DNA of 64,000 nt, from contig JAQPZY010001473.1 of assembly GCA_029931535.1 (NCBI GenBank), positions 284,501 to 348,500 of the forward strand. The letters run 5' to 3'. This document shows positions 1-11,415 of this stretch, in pieces; positions within the stretch are counted from its first letter, which is position 1; the number at the start of each line of letters is the position of its first letter. This DNA comes from Margaritifera margaritifera. Taxonomy: Eukaryota > Mollusca > Bivalvia > Unionida > Margaritiferidae. The position numbers and the translations under genes are program-made. The notes below the pieces were generated by a model. It was not told the DNA's origin. It did not search any database and saw only the letters and a program-made list of their open reading frames with translations.

Positions 1-82
1 TTAATGTTATCCAAGTCGCAGGTGGAACAAATGCAAAAGACAGGTGGAATATTTCCATTCCCGGTACAACTCGCAGAGGGCC

Positions 83-443
83 TCGCCGTTGACCAATCTT
101 GACTTACTCGCGATGGTAAAATCAGTCAAGTATTTTTGAGGTGTCTTTATGCGAGATGAATTTGAGCGTTGTTAACCTGGATTTGACAACATGACGTGGT
201 ACTCATTGGGTTGCATACGCGATAACGCCTCGACATATTTTGTATTTTGACTCGTACGGGCTTGCGCCACCGATTGAAGTTTTTGATTATTTAAATCGAG
301 GTGGCGGACATGGGCGACGACCACTGTTTTATTCAACGCTGCCGTTGCAAACTCGACTGGACGGACCAATATGTGGTCACCTTGTTGTTGAAGCATTGCG
401 TGCACTCGCGGGAAGCAAAACTGACTCAACACCAACCCCGTAA
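83..443 (+). pseudogene. Adenain-like (C48/C5-type) cysteine protease, Polinton type, frameshifted
   Basis: In Polintons this enzyme cleaves capsid precursor proteins. The reading starts in frame 2 (motif TNLDLL at 92, then GVFMRDE from 140) with a stop at 137-139. It shifts to frame 3 near 171 (VNLD) and meets another stop at 192-194. The catalytic neighbourhood then follows in frame: GTHW with the histidine at 204-206, YFDSYG with the acidic residue at 249-251, a glutamine at 348-350 that fits the oxyanion-hole position, and PICGH with the nucleophile cysteine at 372-374. The order His, Asp, Gln, Cys and the spacing match the adenain fold. It ends at the stop 441-443. The two in-frame stops and one frameshift show a dead copy. 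The family is recognised by motif; function is inferred from family. Confidence 0.7.
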
Positions 444-533
444 GTGCTTGTTGATTTTACATGAAACTACACTTGATAGAATACACAGCATATTAACATT
501 TACGGACGCTACTCAACCAGACGCAGCGCCGAT

Positions 534-1218
534 GTGGATCTGAGCAGGATTGCCACCAAAGCGGATTTAACCGAGTTTACCAGCCGGGTTGTTGTTGACG
601 TCGACCCGGGCGAGGTTGTTATTTTCCAAGATCAAACTGGAAAACTTAATACATCCAACGTGGACATTCAAAATATTGTTTTGAAAACGGATTTGCCTGA
701 GTTTATCAGCCGGGGGAAAGATCAACTTGGGCGAGTTTGTGGTTTTCCAAGATCAAACTGGAAAACGTAAAACGTCCAACATGGACATCAACGACGTTAT
801 TGTGAGGCTGCGAGGCACTGTCGCGAAAAACCTGGCCAAAATCACGGAAAACGGGGCAATCAGAGACTCTGGTATGTCGATCACGTTTATCAAGAATTAT
901 ATTGATGTAGCCGAGGCTGCGGTGAAACAATACATGGATGCAAAGATCGCAGAATGTCCCCCACCATCACGTGTAGTAACGTCATGGAGCCAAATTAAAG
1001 GAATAATAATCAAAGAAGGATATGCAAAAACCTACTCCGTAACCGCATTAAATGGCCGACTTATTTTCTCTGACGTAAATGGTTCTGATAAACCTAAATC
1101 TCATATCTTAAAGGTACACGAGCCAGGATCATACTTGTTTATTTTAACTAGAACTCAGTTCGAAGCAATCAACATTTATCCAAAAGAATACTTATCCGTC
1201 TTTGGCGTTTGTGTTTAA
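534..1218 (+). pseudogene. Fibre-like structural protein with tandem repeat, frameshifted
   Basis: A reading of about 228 residues in two frames (frame 3 from 534, frame 1 from about 727), so a frameshift lies near 715. The N-terminal part holds two copies of an approximately 40-residue repeat (KADLTEF/KTDLPEF, then VVIFQDQTGK/VVFQDQTGK, then TSNVDI/TSNMDI). The repeat resembles beta-structured shaft repeats of viral and phage fibres, which is inference from pattern only. After the repeats come a helical stretch (AEAAVKQYMDAKI) and a beta-rich C-terminal domain ending at 1216-1218. It lies between the protease relic and the next gene on the same strand, consistent with a virion spike or fibre gene of the element. 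The exact product is not recognised. Confidence 0.45.
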
Positions 1219-1245
1219 GATTAGATTTATCATTATATATAAGGG

Positions 1246-1941
1246 ATGGATTCTGACCGCGGTGATGAGGTTGCGGAATTTACCGACGGGGTGTTGGCTA
1301 AGCTGACCATTGTTGCTAACATTGATAACAATTTCGTTCAACTTGTCCACGAATATCTGCTTCAAAATGATGTTACCAGACTCTCGTATACGCTCAAATA
1401 TAATCTATGCGCGGGTAAGATGGAAATACTTGAGACCACCTGCCTGATGTACCAATACCAATCCGAGGCCAGCTTCGAGTCATATCGTTTGCACTCGAAA
1501 ATGCTCAGCCGTTGACTACAACACCAGGTGTGAAAATATTCAGGGATTGTTTCAATAACGATGAAGTAATTTTCCCGATGAATCCCCCCTCCCGGTTAAA
1601 TTCCCCTTTGAGTACGTTAAACCAACAATGAATCAACTGAGAAGAGAAATATCTCGACTGGTATTTAACAATGACACACGTTTCCATGTAACAGTTCTCG
1701 GCGAAAAAGAAAACCCTTGCAGGCACAAAGCACAGGTGTAATCGGTGTGTTTCTATCTGGACGTGTTATCCAACCTCAGGGTGGTACCAAACAACAGGAA
1801 TGCACAATCGCCGGAGACTTCAATATTCCTCCAGAAGATATTTTCTATGATTGCATGACGGTTGCACCAGTGAAGAAAAACAATTGCGTGGAAGTGCTCG
1901 TGCATCTTGCACCTGAAATGGCCAGCCTGTCGTGCAATTAA
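1246..1941 (+). pseudogene. Unrecognised Polinton-linked protein, multiply frameshifted
   Basis: Starts 27 bases after the preceding gene with a good ATG (MDSDRGDEV). Frame 1 is open to 1515. The same protein seems to run on in frame 3 from about 1500 (motif LTTTPGVKIF), then frame 2 from 1628 (MNQLRREISR), then frame 1 from about 1717 to the stop at 1939-1941. That makes at least three frameshifts in about 700 bases. The segments are individually protein-like (mixed beta and helix, few low-complexity runs), which is why one decayed gene is preferred over several small ones. I do not recognise the family. A structural or capsid-associated role is only suggested by position in the element. Confidence 0.35.
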
Positions 1942-2048
1942 TCTCCACTATGACAATATTAATAAAAGAATTATAATGATCCCTCAACGTTACCGGCGTG
2001 AAAAAATAATCGAAGCGAACTGCGACTGCGAGATGAAATCGTCAAGAG

Positions 2049-2572
2049 AACCGCGTTGCGGGAATCGCAACAACAGCAACTGTTGTAGCAATACCAGTCG
2101 GAATTGCTGTCGGAGCTATATCGATAGTCGCCGGTGTCGCAGGCGGTGCTGGTAAAATAATCTTTCGCTACGATTACATCAATGAATACGTGTATATTCG
2201 GAACATCTCGCTGCAGCACAAAGTAGTCTCAATACATTTAGTAAACTATACTCGGTTTTTATCGAAGATAAAATCATTACCGCGACCGAGTTCGAGACCG
2301 TGTTGTCGGAAATGGAAAACATCCGACAGCTCCTCGCACAAATACGAAACCGGCGCGCTAACGACCAAACAGGTATTGGTATTTACCCCTCGATGCACAT
2401 CACCGCGCACGCTGGGGGAAATTCCCGTCACAACTTTACTATATTGTTCGTAGCGATTAACGCGCTACGATTATGGTTTTTTTTTAAACCGAACCGCGCA
2501 TGCACTGGGTGTAACAATCAAGCTTCAAATACTAAAGTCATGGAGTATAGAAGGGCTGACTTGTCGCAGTAA
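2049..2572 (+). pseudogene. Hydrophobic glycine-rich plus helical protein of the Polinton remnant
   Basis: Frame 3 from about 2049 encodes a Gly/Ala/Val/Ile-rich membrane-like stretch of about 30 residues (VAIPVGIAVGAISIVAG at 2082-2132), then a helical region (YINEYVYIRNIS). The reading shifts to frame 2 before 2300, where a helix-rich stretch (ATEFETVLSEMENIRQLLAQ) follows and runs to a stop at 2570-2572. A hydrophobic segment followed by an acidic EF...VL.EME pattern is something I associate with uncharacterised proteins of cnidarian and mollusc mobile elements, but I cannot name the family. It could be a membrane-active virion component. Confidence that it is coding-derived is higher than confidence in any function. 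Confidence 0.35.
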
Positions 2573-2579
2573 CAAAAAT

Positions 2580-3689
2580 CTTAAAGATACAAAATACCTC
2601 TACTTTATGCAAACTAATTAACACCAAACTTACAGATGAAATCATAAAAATTCTCTCTCTCAAGACAGTCTGCATATCCACTAATCTTTGATCTGAATCC
2701 AGATATATTCCATACAATAAAACTTAGAGCTCCCTTGAAATTATTTATATCGATATTAGAGTAATCCATTGTTACGGAATTATATATCATCTTTTAAATT
2801 ATAATATAGTTTCATTTGGTTTATGATCTTTTGTATTATAATTTATATTTTCGTTATTGCCAACGCTATTGAGTACACGAGTCATTGTTTCTGTCCAAGG
2901 AAATCAATAATTATGTCGGTCAACTTAACACAACATGGAGATCACGTGGGTAGTGAAATGAATCACTTTCGTGACCCGATTCCCTAGATTCAGTACTTGT
3001 TTGCTAGTAAGAATAAGAGTGCATAATGTGTTTACCCGAAATAGGAATTAAACGCAGTAGATTGAATAGCAAATCGGGTATGTTTATTTGAAACGCAGTA
3101 TGGATGCTTTAGACTAGAATTTACCCCAGTGTGAGGTATTCGTCATAGTTACTTCAGCTCGTAAAAGTCATAGAGATATTTGTTTATTGTTTGTGATATT
3201 CAGCTTATGAATTCTTATTTCTAATTAGTACTTTTGGAATTACTTATTCGAAGATCTGAACATTATTTAACTCCGTTGGAGTTAACGGAAACATTTCAAG
3301 AACTTTTGGGATATTCTACGTTTACAGGAATTTACCTGGAATTAATAACATTTGGATTTAGAACTGATTTTTGTTAGCACATAAGCACATTAGTGTCCTC
3401 ATTCGGAATACCTTTGGACAGTTTCCGGATTAGGGAATTCTATAGAACAATTTAGGACTATTTAAGGAATTTCAACACTGTAAGTTATTTTTAATTCTTT
3501 CACTTTGTTTGTTTTAAATATTTTTTATTTTATAAAAATAAATTTGTATTTTAGAAATTGTGAAAGCTTGTTGGATTCTTTCTTTCTTTTGTTACATTCA
3601 AACTCCTAGTCGTGACACCATATTTCCATGTTCGGTGTTAGTGGAACGGTCACTATTTGTATCATCATCATATTGTGCACCATCAGATG
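2580..3689. other. AT-rich sequence, no gene seen
   Basis: AT-rich non-coding sequence between the Polinton remnant and the LINE ORF1 relic. The many TTTGGAATT/GGATTTAG-like words between 3230 and 3480 resemble a stretch at 5080-5180, but the match is too weak to call a repeat pair. Confidence 0.4.
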
Positions 3690-4620
3690 ATGGGCCTCAG
3701 CCGTATCCCTATTCAGTTTTCACTAAAGCAGACTTCTTTGCTAGCTCATCATACACATAAATGCTTCCACTGACAACTAGTTTGTCATACTGTAAATAGG
3801 CTTTTCTTCCTTGCTTGATATGCTCATGTAGGAAAGATTTCAAAAGATTCCTCATTTTCTTCACTCGTGCCGGAAAGTCCTCACTAATACGGATCCTTGG
3901 TAATGCTTTATGTTGCTTATTATTTGCTGCATTATCAGCTGAGTGTGTTCTGTCATTCGAATTCTAATTCTTATTCCCCTAATTCTTATTCTCCTCTCTT
4001 TGTCGTCCGATTTCTCTTTGTCTTCTCCTGTATGTTCTCAACACTAGTCCCTTATCCTTGTACTTGGTGAAGTTAATGATCGCATGTATTGGTGACGTAT
4101 TGCTGTTAAGTCTATGTGCCCTTTCAACAGAGATTTCCAAATTATCAATCTTCATTTCATCTGTAATATATGGCATGATTTCGGTGTCCTGCCATTTTTC
4201 ATTGGATTTTTCTAGGCCATAGAAGATTACATTCTCCCTCCTTGACTGAGCTTCCTGGTGTTCTACTCTACTTTCTGTCGTTTTCACATTTGATCCAGGT
4301 CATTTACAGTCTCAATCAACTCATCTATCTTCCTCTCTAGTCTCTTTTTCTCCCAAACTAACTAGTCATTCCGCAATCTTAGCTGATCGACAGTTTGTTC
4401 AAAAATAGCAAATCTTGCGTCTAAATATTTCACATGGTTGTCAAGCATTATTAACATAATATCTGAGATGTTAGGTTGAGAAGTAACAGCATCAGTCACT
4501 TCAGAGTTAAAACAGTCAACTGATACTGTAGCTCTCCTTGTGCGGAGTTCTATGTCAACAGCATGGTGACCACTGCTCGTATCTAACCATGGCTGAATTG
4601 ATGGTTGTGCATTTAACTCC
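3690..4620 (-). pseudogene. Non-LTR retrotransposon ORF1 (nucleic-acid-binding protein) relic
   Basis: Read on the minus strand from about 4620 down. First comes a heptad-like coiled coil (RLRLRND, then KKRLERKIDELIETVNDL) containing in-frame stops. Next is an RRM-like core at 4287-3979 (RRENVIFYGLEKS, then ISVERAHRLNS, then IHAIINF.KYKDKGLVLR). Last is a C-terminal domain at about 3900-3709 (RISEDFPARVKKMRNLL, then AYLQYDKLVVSG) ending at the stop 3709-3711. This coiled coil, RRM, CTD order is that of L1/Tx1-like ORF1p, an RNA chaperone packaging LINE RNA. At least two premature stops and a frame change show a dead copy. No ORF2 follows directly downstream (toward lower coordinates), so it is 3'-truncated or rearranged. 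Confidence 0.75.
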
Positions 4621-5889
4621 TGGTTCCTTGAGCTTGTAATGCGTAATGTTCTGTGTTATGTATGAAGTTTATATACTTATCTTTTGTCTATAATTGTAAG
4701 TTGTATGGTTATTTGAAAATACATACGTAACTTTTGTCCATGCTTGTAAGTTCTGACATATTTCATGTAGGCCAGTATTTTTCCATTAGAATTACTTATA
4801 TTGTGATGTGACATAGGTCATGTAGGCATGTGTATTTATATACAGATTTTGGTAAACAAATTCATTCCTGTTCTAGAATTCCGGTACTAAAAGATCATTC
4901 TCTAAGGAATCTATTTCAGTTGTGTTGTTGAAATAAGATATAATTTTAGAAGAATTATTTGTTTGCAATATTCATTGGAAATACAAAAGTGCTCATTGAC
5001 TTTGGGGTCCATACATGATTTTGGGATTTATGTGAACTCATTCAAATACATTCTGAATTACATCTTTGTGGTACATCAGGATATTCAAGGCTATTGGAAC
5101 ACTATATTATTTTGGACTTGTCATTAGGACATTTAGGATTATTTGGAATTTAACTCACAAATTGTAAGTGTCTTTTGAATTTTCACTTTAATTGTCTGGC
5201 TAAATTGCTTGTTGATTTTACTTACATTGTTCGTTTCACTTTCTCACTGTTACATATTTTTAAGACCTAGAGTCTTACTGCACCCTATTATCAGCCATTC
5301 CCTTTCCCTTGTAGATACTACCACGCCCTCTCTGACTCGGACCATTGTTCATTTCGATATAATATATCCGATATCAACCCATGAAAGGACAACGTCTTCC
5401 ATATTCTGACGTATTGTATTGTTTTTTTTTTTGTTTTGTTTTTGTTTTTTTTTGTTTTTTTTTTGTTTATTATTTTTAATTTAAGGCGCACATTATGATC
5501 TAGGCGCAGAATAAAATACTATGATTTTAAGTCTGATAAAGTTTTTTAAAATGTGTGCACAATCTGGTTTGCATCGAATGCTTTGACTTGGTTACTTTGG
5601 ATTCTACTGTCGAAAATTATTATCAACAATATTTAAATTCATTTTTGAAAAAGAGTAATAAAGTGGGGGAAAAGAGAAATTGTGACAAAAGCCTAATTCA
5701 AAATATGGAAAGGGACGGAGTCTGATTGAATATGACTAAAGAAAATTCTTCCTCGAACACATGGATATAAAGTTGTCTATTATTGAAACACAATTGCTAT
5801 GGGAAAACCCTGCATATAGCACCAATGAAAAAACCCTCAGATTCCCATAATATCCAATGTCGACATTCCTTAATTAAAACATTTAAGAA
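4621..5889. other. AT-rich sequence, no gene seen
   Basis: No coding signal beyond short chance frames. Contains a poly-T/TTTTG tract at 5420-5475. The tract could be the reversed poly-A tail of a retrocopy, but no retrocopy body is recognisable beside it. Confidence 0.4.
5420..5475. repeat. T-rich (T)nG tract
   Basis: About 55 bases of T runs broken by single Gs or GTTTTG words. Low complexity. Confidence 0.8.
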
Positions 5890-8239
5890 AAACATTTGAA
5901 TATTATAAAGTCTTTGTCACGGGTTTTGCATGGGTTTTTCGAATTTTGTGAGCTGCGAAGCAGGTGTAGGAAATTGCAATGCGTTTCAAGGGACTTAATT
6001 TTGCCTGTTCCCAAAAAATTAAATACGTAAATATATTACTTCCTATGAATACGTTTAGAATTAGTGGCGAAAAGATATCAACATACATCAAAAGGAAATA
6101 AAAAGATATATATACATACCTTCTGTTTATTTCATAACGTGAATACAAATCCAATTAATGCAGTTATAAGGTAACTGTTTTTATTTCGTTATGATATATT
6201 CTAATCAAATGACGCTAAAAAGTACACATTAGCACAGCAACGAGATTAAATATGTCAATTTAAGGAACTTAACTAAAATAAAATAGCAAACTTTAATATC
6301 AGCCTCCTCCGTGTTGAAATAGCTGAAACACCCAAATGCTTCCTCATGGATTGTCAAGAATATATTGTTTTGAGACATAGCACCATTGGTTGCAAGTCTA
6401 TTTTTTCTCTTAACTGGTAGTCCATTGCTGACACTCAAGACGAAATGTTTCAAAAATGTATCATTAGCAGTAAAATATTTATCTAACACAATATTTTTAT
6501 ATTTTTCTTTCTATGTATGTTCCCAAGAGATTTACAAGGACAAGAAAAAAGAATATTTTTATAATTATTTAATAGTGCGAACTCAGAAGAATCAACCCCC
6601 ACCCCAACCATCCATCATGAGAGCACCTGCGCGTTTCTTTTCTTTGTTTTCCTTCCCTTTTCATTCATTTTCTACAACTCTGACCCCATTATTGTCTTCA
6701 AATCTTTTAATTTTCGGTTGTTTTTAATTTACTTTTTGTCCATTCTCTTTTATATTGCATTTACATTATATATTTGTATTTTCCATACTTCAAATATTGA
6801 TTATGTCAGTCAAAATGATGTAACATCGATGTAATGAATATGTTCATTGGGTTATAACTTTATATAAGCAAACTTGCTTGTTGCTTGATCCCATATGTAT
6901 AATACTTTGATTATATTATGCTTTTTATAATGATGATGATAATAAATATTGTCTAACTTTTATTAGGAAGATCTATTTGTTCCATATTTATCCGGTGATT
7001 CCCTTCGAATCGCTTTCGGTTGTAATGATGATGTTCCAAATGCACTCGACCAATGACGGCATAAGAGGGATGACGTCAGAGACTCAGACTACTGACGGCT
7101 ACATGTAAGTGTTCTATATATAGCATGCAATCGTGCCCGAGTTGGCATCACGTATTATTTCATACCACAAATATAAAACTTCGTCCTATTTGTTGAAAAT
7201 CTGATCCCATGGTATTGAACATTCTTCAGTACATATTGTATTATTAGTATATACTTTATAAACAGTCCCATTAGTTTCACGTTTTTATACCGGTAAATAT
7301 CGAGCGGTATTGACCGTACTTAAGTACAAATATTCACCGCTTCTTTATATGGTAAACTCATGCACGCTTTCAATGAACTACTTCTGTCTAAAGCTAAATA
7401 AATATGGCGACGGAAACGTCGAATGCTGACCACGTCATAAATTTCATGACCACCAAAGACCGACGATGGCTGTAACCCTTTCTACCTGCCACCAGTGCTG
7501 GCGAATCACTAGACTTAGCACTCATCCATAAAAAAATATCTATCATCCAAATTAAATAAAGAAAATCTGAATACATCCAAAGACTTAAATTGCAAGGAGG
7601 AAAAAAAAAAAAAAATTACAAAAATATTGAAAATGGACGGTTAATGATCGCTAGTTCATACCGTTGAGAGAAAGAGAGAGAGAGAGAAAAAGAGATTGGT
7701 TTTATTTCCTCCCTATATTACGAAGAGTATAAGGAATAGTATAAAGAATACGGCAAAAATGGAAAGTAACAGTAATTACATGTGAGAAATAACATACATT
7801 TACAAATGATCAAGGAAATTCACTTGATATATCGTCGGGTCATAATTTGTTTTCAGCATATTTTCTGCACATTATAACAGTGTGATTACCATTTAAGTGA
7901 ACACAACTGGCACAGCTGCAGAGTAGCTTTAACGATTTCCTGCTACTGCGAAATGAAAATAAATTTCAGAAAATTTAATTAATTAAATGACTAGCATTAT
8001 TAAACCTTAAACGGATAGCAACACACACGGAAGTAACAGCAAAACTCATTAGCATTAGAGATAAACAATATATTTATTACAAAATTCTTTATCAAATTGC
8101 TTCCTTCATATAATAGTATTGGGTTGGTTATCCATTGCAATGGTGTAAATACTAACAATGATGAATCGTACAGAATATATGGTGTTAATACACTCAATTA
8201 TAGGGTTACTGACAAAGAATACGCTCATTATCAGCATCG
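5890..8239. other. No gene seen; promoter-like cluster near 7.1 kb
   Basis: Open frames here are short and low in complexity. A GA-rich simple repeat lies at 7668-7690 and a poly-A run near 7600. The only structured signal is the CCAAT/CRE/TATA cluster listed separately. Confidence 0.4.
7050..7122 (+). promoter_or_regulatory. Possible core promoter: CCAAT, CRE, TATA
   Basis: CCAAT at 7050-7054, a perfect palindromic cAMP-response element TGACGTCA at 7071-7078, and TATATATA at 7115-7122. The order and spacing (about 37 bases from CRE to TATA) are those of an animal polymerase II promoter. No convincing exon follows: the first downstream ATG (7208) opens only a dozen codons. It may be chance or belong to a non-coding transcript. 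Confidence 0.25.
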
Positions 8240-9330
8240 ATAAGTCAAACGTTTGTTGTATATTTTCTCCACATAGAAACAGTAAAAATACATATGAGAT
8301 GGAAATACATCAGTTGTTCATTGCTTAAAAGAATTAACAAATCATGGGTCATCATTCCTAAGAGAGAATTCACCAAATGAATATTGGACCCCAAATTTAT
8401 TAATAATATGACACCAAAACTTGTCACGGTCTTGTGTAAGAAAACTACATACGGATAATGATCAATGACTGAAGTGTAGACTGTTTGACAACGAGTACAC
8501 GCAGCTTCTTCCAGAGATGACAAAGGTTTAGTCACGATATTGGCAACGAGCCGACCTGACTCAAGAGATCCTGGAAATCTTTTTCCTGCTTCCCATATTA
8601 CAGAGGGAATCAAACTGCTACTAAGCAATAACTTCTGAAATCGACTAAGAGACATATCTTCATAAAGTCGACATTTTAAAGCATTTTCATATAACAGACG
8701 GACTTGGAATTTAACAATACTTTTCCATTTCAGATTTATTAACCGGAAATCGACCTTGGAGAATGTACGATTCTATAATGTCTTTTAGATTAAATTTATC
8801 CAGCAGTTTGTACGTTTCTGGAATAACGCCGGTTGGTTTAACTTGCAATCATGGATTCTGACAGCTAAAAAGACGGAGTAAAAATAATTGTTTTGCAAAA
8901 AAAACTGCAGACAGCTTGCAAAGTTGCTCAAAGAAAATTAGTTTTTTTATTATTATCTCGATGTAAGCTTCAGTTTGTAAAATACCTAACAGACTTACGC
9001 AACGTCAGTTCGTGTATGTCCAGAGATAACTAGTATATTAATCATAATTCGATGGCCTCTGTCTAGACAAGTATATTCTGAGGGCTTGGGTTAAGCCAAG
9101 TTTCACAACCATACAACGCTCGGGGTATTGCAATAGTTTCATACAAAATCTTAGCTGTGAGCGGATTAAATCCATTCTTATTTACTCCAATATAAATCAA
9201 ACTGAGTAACGCACTTACAAATTTATCTTTAGCCTCTTTAAGTTTGGTATATATTCTGCTATACATTGACACATCTAAATGTCTACATGAATTTGTTTGT
9301 TGAACACTCTCAAAACCCAAGAACCATTGC
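8240..9330 (-). pseudogene. LINE ORF2 3' end (CR1/jockey-like), decayed
   Basis: Minus-strand relic of the C-terminal part of a non-LTR retrotransposon reverse transcriptase polyprotein. At 9320-9063 the post-RT thumb/connection region is readable (GFNPLTAKILYETIAIPRAL followed by YGCETW), a signature of this class. The stretch 9060-8660 keeps fragments in changing frames (YKLLDKFNLKDIIESYI...GRFP). At 8655-8245 the far C-terminal region is open for 136 residues, starting MSLSRFQKL and carrying the CTRC...IDHY zinc-knuckle-like motif near 8510. The RT catalytic core (FADD) is missing, as expected for a 5'-truncated or eroded insertion. Confidence 0.75.
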
Positions 9331-10357
9331 CTATGTTTCTTTTGTAATCAGATGAGCTTTCGTTGAATACTATAATGTTAGATTTCCTAACAACAATCAT
9401 GACGCACACTGCACTTTAAATTTGCCCGCCAACATTACATCAACATGCATACAATTACAACGATAGCCTTAGACGGAATGTTTCTATATCATCTTCATAA
9501 TGCATTCATGTGACTGGACCAGGATTTCAAACCAGTAGATTTACAAATTTTGATCAGTAGATTGGCCTCTAAACCAGTAGATTTTTATCGGCATAAATTT
9601 TACGTTTCGGGGGGATGGAAAACAAAACAAGTGAAGTTTTTTGTGTGCCATAATATGTATTCTCTTCATACTATAATAACACAGCCAGTTTAAACATTAA
9701 TCAGATTCAGATTTTGATGGAAAATGTTACAATAATAATTAATACGAGTCAGTATACAGTCAAATAATGAAAAAGGAAAAGTTGTTTATCTGATATTTAA
9801 ATAACTGATTCTGGACAATTTTAAAAGATAAAACAACTTCAACTGTCTTTACAAATAGCCTCTGCATTCTCTCAACTTTGACATTTTCGATACCTAGACC
9901 CAAATTAACCTTATGTCCGACCGTTATACAATGAAGGCTTAATTAAGAATCAATCTCGCCCCAAACAGGGACATTAAAACCATCGCTGTCTAGTGATTTA
10001 ATACGGTACCTTTCCTCATAAATCTAATTAATTGTTATCTGTCAAATTGATGTGCTCTACCGAAATACAGCGAGAGAAATTTGCACCCTTACAGTCTAAT
10101 TGCTTGGAGATCTTCAGCGTTTTTTCCCAATGTTCAACTCTCTTCCGATTTTTCCCTCAAACTTCCGTTCATGAAAAGTTTTCGTACTATACACTTTAGA
10201 ATATCTGTATATTCATATACGCGTTATCATATACGCTTGTTCAACGAGCTGCTCTAGGATCCGCTCCAGCGACTCTCGCTATTAACACTAGAAGACGTGA
10301 TATAAGGTCTCGGTGAATATCACTTTTCTGGGTTAATAACTCCTTGTATCAGCCTCA

Positions 10358-10479
10358 TCAAAAGTCATAAATTGTGATATGAAATAGCGGAAGCCCACAA
10401 AACGAGCGCGGTTCCGTCATTTGTACACTGGCTGGTATATGTATTGACATGGCCACTCTCCATACCGTCGATGAATCCA
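10358..10479 (-). other. Possible terminal coding exon
   Basis: On the minus strand a pyrimidine-rich stretch ending in TTTGTTTCAG abuts position 10479, followed by a frame of about 39 codons (begins DSSTVWRVAMS) ending TGA at 10360-10358. The acceptor is good and codon use is mixed, but no family is recognised and no partner exon is seen. It may be chance. Confidence 0.18.
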
Positions 10480-11295
10480 CTGAAACAAAACGTCAACATC
10501 GCGCCAGGTGATGAGAATGTTTTGCATAATGTCACGAATGTGTTCTTTGCCTGTGCAATGGAAGTTTTTTTTTCAGGAATATTGATTTCTTTGATAAATA
10601 TCAACAATTTACGTCAAATTGTGAGGTTCTGCTTGGAAAAAAATCGCGCTTCTCTGCTTTCCTTTATTTTATTGTTCTGAAGTTTGCATTCTCCGCTGAA
10701 GTACTCACAGAGAGTAAATCATGTGTGAAACCGGAAACTGAAAACCTGGAATAAAGGTTTTTCAACCGAATCACTGTCCAGACGATACGAACTATCACAA
10801 GAGCTCGCTTCCCGAAAGGGGACTTCCGACAAGCTCTCGCTACGCTCGCTATATCATTACTCTTGTAGTGAATTGTTGACAGGGAACACTATGTAACTCT
10901 ATATAGACAACGATAATTTTGTCAATTGTTTCCACCTTTCCAGAAAAATCTGTAAAAATGCATTCATGCAGCAAATACTCAAAGCAAGTAAAACCACACC
11001 AATTATTTCCCTGTGGTGTATATATAAAATCCGTGAAAATACATCCCGCAACTAATCCACGAAGCAAGTAAAACTCCGCAACCTGCGGAAACATATTTTT
11101 TGATCAAGCAGCGACACGGTTCACCCTTGGTTAAAGCTCTCCCCTACTTTTAGAAAACGTTTTAAGTTCAGTACAAGTTCAACATCATATTATGCTCAGT
11201 AGAATTTATCGTATGTGTATAACTAAAAAGTGATAAAAAATAAAATACAAATTAAAAAAAAAACATGAACAAGAATGGTCGAATTATACCACCTG

Positions 11296-11415
11296 GAAGA
11301 ACACACATCATCATCCTCACTATCATTACTATTATTATGATTATGATGATGCTGCTGTTACTGATAATGATGATCATGACCTATATTAGTAGTATTTGTA
11401 GTAGTAACATTTTTA
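11296..11415. repeat. Degenerate trinucleotide repeat (ATC/ATT/ATG)
   Basis: Runs of CATCATCC, TATTATTATGATTATGATGATG and similar words over about 120 bases, an eroded trinucleotide microsatellite. Confidence 0.6.

Larger units (their letters stand above)
1..2572 (+). mobile_element. Polinton/Maverick (adintovirus-like) remnant
   Basis: A cluster of broken genes on one strand, more GC-rich than the AT-rich sequence that follows. It begins with an adenain-like protease and continues with structural-type proteins. In Polintons and adintoviruses the protease lies near capsid genes and matures the virion proteins. No integrase, family B polymerase, packaging ATPase or major capsid protein is visible, and no terminal inverted repeat was found, so the element is either truncated or extends left of the window. 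Every gene has frameshifts or stops. Family assignment rests on the protease. Confidence 0.6.

Noticed and set aside
3230..5200. Flanking LTRs around the LINE ORF1 relic
   Set aside because: Stretches near 3420-3600 and 5110-5260 share AT-rich words, but no aligned block, TG...CA ends or target duplication could be defined.
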